From Lachnospiraceae bacterium (GTDB taxonomy: Bacteria > Bacillota > Clostridia > Lachnospirales > Lachnospiraceae): 14,768 bases of DNA. The position numbers were made by a program, and so were the translations under genes. Positions 12,938-14,768 of the stretch are shown here, in pieces. The DNA lies in NCBI GenBank assembly GCA_900771955.1, contig CAAGPW010000186.1, forward strand, positions 1 through 14,768, given 5' to 3'. Numbering within the stretch: the first letter of the stretch is position 1; each line of letters starts with the position of its first letter. A model generated the notes under the pieces. The model made no database searches. It was not told the origin of the DNA and was given only the letters and a program-made list of their open reading frames with translations.

Positions 12938-14497
12938 ATGACAGATGAACGTAACTTAAACCTGAACGAAAAAACATTAAAACGCGCGAATCTTCGCCTT
13001 GCAATTACAATCTCAATTGTCTCCGGTTATCTGATGCTCATGTATCTGGGTCAGATCATTCAGGGACTCAGTGTACAGCGCTCTCTTTTAATTTCGCTTA
13101 TGATCGTACTCCCTGCAGTTATCTCCGTTTTGCTTTACCGGCATAACCCGTTATCCATACGCTACCGGTATATTGCATTTGCATGCTTTATCATTGTGTT
13201 CGAGGTAGCCGCTCTTTCCTCAACCAATTTTTTATACAATGTTTTCTCTATTCCGGTTGCAATTTCCATGATCATGTATTTTGATCTGCATCTGGAAATC
13301 CAGATCACCTCACTGAACTTTCTGTGCTGCCTGTTAAACGGATTTTATTCCGTCTATATCCTGGGTGCTGCAGACCAGCGTCAGATCAGTCAGATCTTTA
13401 TGACGGACAGCCTCGTTTTTATCCTGGGAATCGCAATCTGCCAGGCAACCAGGGTTGCCATGCTTCATAACAAAGAGGAAATGGATGCACTTGCAAGTGG
13501 ACAGCAGAAGGAAGAACAGATGATGGAGTCCATCGTCACCGTCGGAAAATCCTTAAACTCCTCCACCCAGTCCATTCACGCTCTGATCGAAGAGATGACC
13601 GAATCCACCGGCTGCGTCAATCAGGCAATGGGCGATATTGCAGTCAGCATGGAAAGCACCGTCGACAGCATTCAGGAACAGGCTGCCATGACCGGACGTA
13701 TCCAGGATGTTATCACCGATACCGTTGATATTTCAAACGCCCTTTCTTCCATTGCAAAAGAATCCGGCGAAAATGTAAAATCCGGTCAGAAGCTGGTTGA
13801 AGACATCGTAACCCAGACCGCACGCATCGAGCAGGAAAACAACACGGTAAAATCCAATATGACTGCCCTGCACGACCACACAACGGATATGCAGAAGATC
13901 ATCGGCATTATCCAGCAGATCTCTTCCCGCACGAACCTGCTCGCTTTAAACGCGACGATCGAGGCCGCCCGTGCCGGTGAGGCTGGCAAAGGCTTTGCCG
14001 TTGTCGCAGAAGAAATCCGCATGCTCTCAGAACAGACCAAGGAATCGACGGAAAACATCGAATCCATCATCACCCAGCTGAATGACAATGCATCCGATAC
14101 CATTACATCGATGGATACGGTCATGAATGAAATGAACAAACAGGTCAGCATGATCCGCGATATTGAAAAGAATTTTTCAGCAATCCGTAAAGATCTCTCG
14201 GATCTGAAACATAAATCCGCAGATATGAACGAAAAGACCAAACTGTTAATGGAAACAAATGCGACCATTATCGACAACAACAATACGCTTTCCTCCACCA
14301 GTGAGGAGATCAGCGCTTCGTCCGAGGAAACCTCCGCGATGTGTTCCGATAATGCAGAACGTTTTAAGACTGTAAACAATGTGATTGCAGAACTTGCAGC
14401 AAATGCCGGTAAAATGAGTGTATTTATTGAGGAATATGACCGCATTCACGCATCAGATACCGAAGAAGTTCACGAAACTGTAGAACAACCAGCCTAG
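12938..14497 (+). CDS. Methyl-accepting chemotaxis protein with six membrane segments and no periplasmic domain
   Basis: 519 residues; ATG with perfect AAAGGAGG 8 nt upstream. Residues 20-172 form six hydrophobic segments (about 20-42, 49-67, 78-94, 98-115, 122-143, 153-172) joined by short loops, so there is no outside ligand-binding domain. Residues 180-510 are a long helical cytoplasmic coiled coil with the signalling tip RTNLLALNATIEAARAGEAGKGFAVVAEEIRMLSEQTKES (331-370), which binds CheW and CheA. Gln/Glu/Ala-rich heptads around it offer methylation sites. No HAMP is obvious between segment 6 and the coiled coil, and no CheR/CheB tether pentapeptide is at the end. Probably senses membrane or cytoplasmic state. 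Confidence 0.93.
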   Translation: MTDERNLNLNEKTLKRANLRLAITISIVSGYLMLMYLGQIIQGLSVQRSLLISLMIVLPAVISVLLYRHNPLSIRYRYIAFACFIIVFEVAALSSTNFLYNVFSIPVAISMIMYFDLHLEIQITSLNFLCCLLNGFYSVYILGAADQRQISQIFMTDSLVFILGIAICQATRVAMLHNKEEMDALASGQQKEEQMMESIVTVGKSLNSSTQSIHALIEEMTESTGCVNQAMGDIAVSMESTVDSIQEQAAMTGRIQDVITDTVDISNALSSIAKESGENVKSGQKLVEDIVTQTARIEQENNTVKSNMTALHDHTTDMQKIIGIIQQISSRTNLLALNATIEAARAGEAGKGFAVVAEEIRMLSEQTKESTENIESIITQLNDNASDTITSMDTVMNEMNKQVSMIRDIEKNFSAIRKDLSDLKHKSADMNEKTKLLMETNATIIDNNNTLSSTSEEISASSEETSAMCSDNAERFKTVNNVIAELAANAGKMSVFIEEYDRIHASDTEEVHETVEQPA

Positions 14498-14527
14498 TTT
14501 TTTGATATGTTTTAGTATTTTTACACA

Positions 14528-14555
14528 GCGTTTTGTTTTGCACAAAGCATTTTTT
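14528..14555 (+). terminator. Weak terminator after the chemotaxis receptor gene
   Basis: GCGTTTTG, loop, CAAAGC followed by ATTTTTT. The stem is short and A/T-rich; a T-run also follows the stop codon directly. Moderate support only. Confidence 0.35.
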
Positions 14556-14571
14556 ATATTTATTGCACAAA
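14538..14571. repeat. Direct repeat TTGCACAAA upstream of the small-RNA promoter
   Basis: TTGCACAAA at 14538-14546 and 14563-14571, 25 bp start-to-start, the second ending 6 bp before the -35 box. Could be a regulator binding site. Confidence 0.4.
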
Positions 14572-14577
14572 AAAGTA

Positions 14578-14606
14578 TTGACTTTTTCTGATATGAGTAT
14601 TATATT
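14578..14606 (+). promoter_or_regulatory. Strong promoter of the terminal non-coding transcript
   Basis: TTGACT (14578-14583), 17-bp spacer, TATATT (14601-14606); TATTAT at 14603 is an alternative at 19 bp. Predicted start near 14613. Confidence 0.75.
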
Positions 14607-14612
14607 ATATAT

Positions 14613-14710
14613 AGAAACAAAAGCAAGCCAAACTCCTTAAAAGGATACCTTCCTTTTATTTTATCCTAAACTCCCCAAAAAGAGAGGACGTCACGTCCTC
14701 TCTTTTTACG
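14613..14710 (+). ncRNA. Candidate small RNA (or leader of a gene beyond the window)
   Basis: The interval from the promoter to the terminator is about 98 nt with no open reading frame of note. It contains two copies of AAACTCC (14630-14636 and 14668-14674), the first inside CTCCTT and the second inside CTCCCC, which are complementary to ribosome sites. A hairpin AGGATA (14642-14647) with TATCCT (14662-14667) lies between, with an alternative pairing AAAAGG/CCTTTT. C-rich single-stranded motifs between hairpins are a known design of Firmicute trans-acting small RNAs such as RsaE/RoxS. No family is recognised. The alternative is an attenuated 5' leader. Confidence 0.5.
14677..14707. terminator. 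Perfect bidirectional intrinsic terminator
   Basis: AAAAAGAGAGGACG (14677-14690), loop TCA, CGTCCTCTCTTTTT (14694-14707): 14 uninterrupted pairs, with the T-run built into the stem end on both strands. Confidence 0.9.
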
Positions 14711-14713
14711 TTA

Positions 14714-14768
14714 TAGGAAAGACCTCGCTACGTTAATGGGATAAAAAATGTAATTATGATCTTTCCTA
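14714..14768. repeat. 9-bp inverted repeat reaching the window edge
   Basis: TAGGAAAGA (14714-14722) and TCTTTCCTA (14760-14768) are perfect complements with a 37-nt interior; the stem may continue beyond the window. ACGTTA occurs at 14708 and again inside at 14730. A structured leader or terminal repeat, cut off here. Confidence 0.45.

Noticed and set aside
13786..14445. 219-codon minus-strand frame
   Set aside because: Antisense of the conserved signalling domain of the chemotaxis receptor; no ribosome site.
1..14768. CRISPR array, insertion sequence or prophage
   Set aside because: No regularly spaced repeats, transposase, integrase or phage structural genes seen on either strand.

Overview
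The window looks like a chromosomal stretch from a low-to-mid GC, motile Firmicute of the Lachnospiraceae type. I infer this from strong AGGAGG-type ribosome sites, canonical TTGACA/TATAAT promoters, a large Alu-containing SRP RNA next to tadA, and protein styles (family-3 amino-acid ABC transporter, MutE/MutG-type permeases, a chemotaxis receptor). Genus cannot be fixed by eye.

Left part (1-3919, minus strand): a five-gene operon for uptake of a polar amino acid. In transcription order it is ATPase, lipoprotein binding protein, two permeases, and a class V aminotransferase cut by the window edge. Its roughly 95-nt leader has a textbook sigma-A promoter and a four-arm attenuator in which a strong intrinsic terminator competes with an alternative hairpin. 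This is the most regulation-rich small element here.

Middle-left (3920-6722, plus strand): a regulatory interval with two perfect inverted repeats, a tRNA-Ala(CGC) gene, then a structured 5' leader and a three-gene ABC exporter. The exporter is of the lantibiotic-immunity/bacitracin-resistance (LanFEG) kind, without an adjacent two-component system or peptide gene. A hairpin with T-rich flanks separates it from the convergent genes to the right.

Middle-right (6764-10256, minus strand): tadA, then the SRP RNA (its -35 box lies within the last codons of tadA), a SRP terminator, a short segment with a duplicated 19-bp sequence and two strong hairpins, then nudC, an AraC-family regulator and a small lipoprotein. 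In Bacillus subtilis dnaX follows the SRP RNA; here nudC does.

Right part (10366-14768): a RimJ/RimL-type acetyltransferase that overlaps tail-to-tail with an unrecognised protein carrying 14-residue repeats; a MerR-family regulator; a six-segment membrane chemotaxis receptor; and a terminal non-coding stretch. The latter holds a promoter, a short C-rich transcript and a perfect 14-bp terminator, a candidate small RNA or the leader of a gene beyond the window.

I see no CRISPR array, transposase or phage gene. Most of the window is ordinary core and transport/regulation content; the non-coding elements are the parts most worth a second look.
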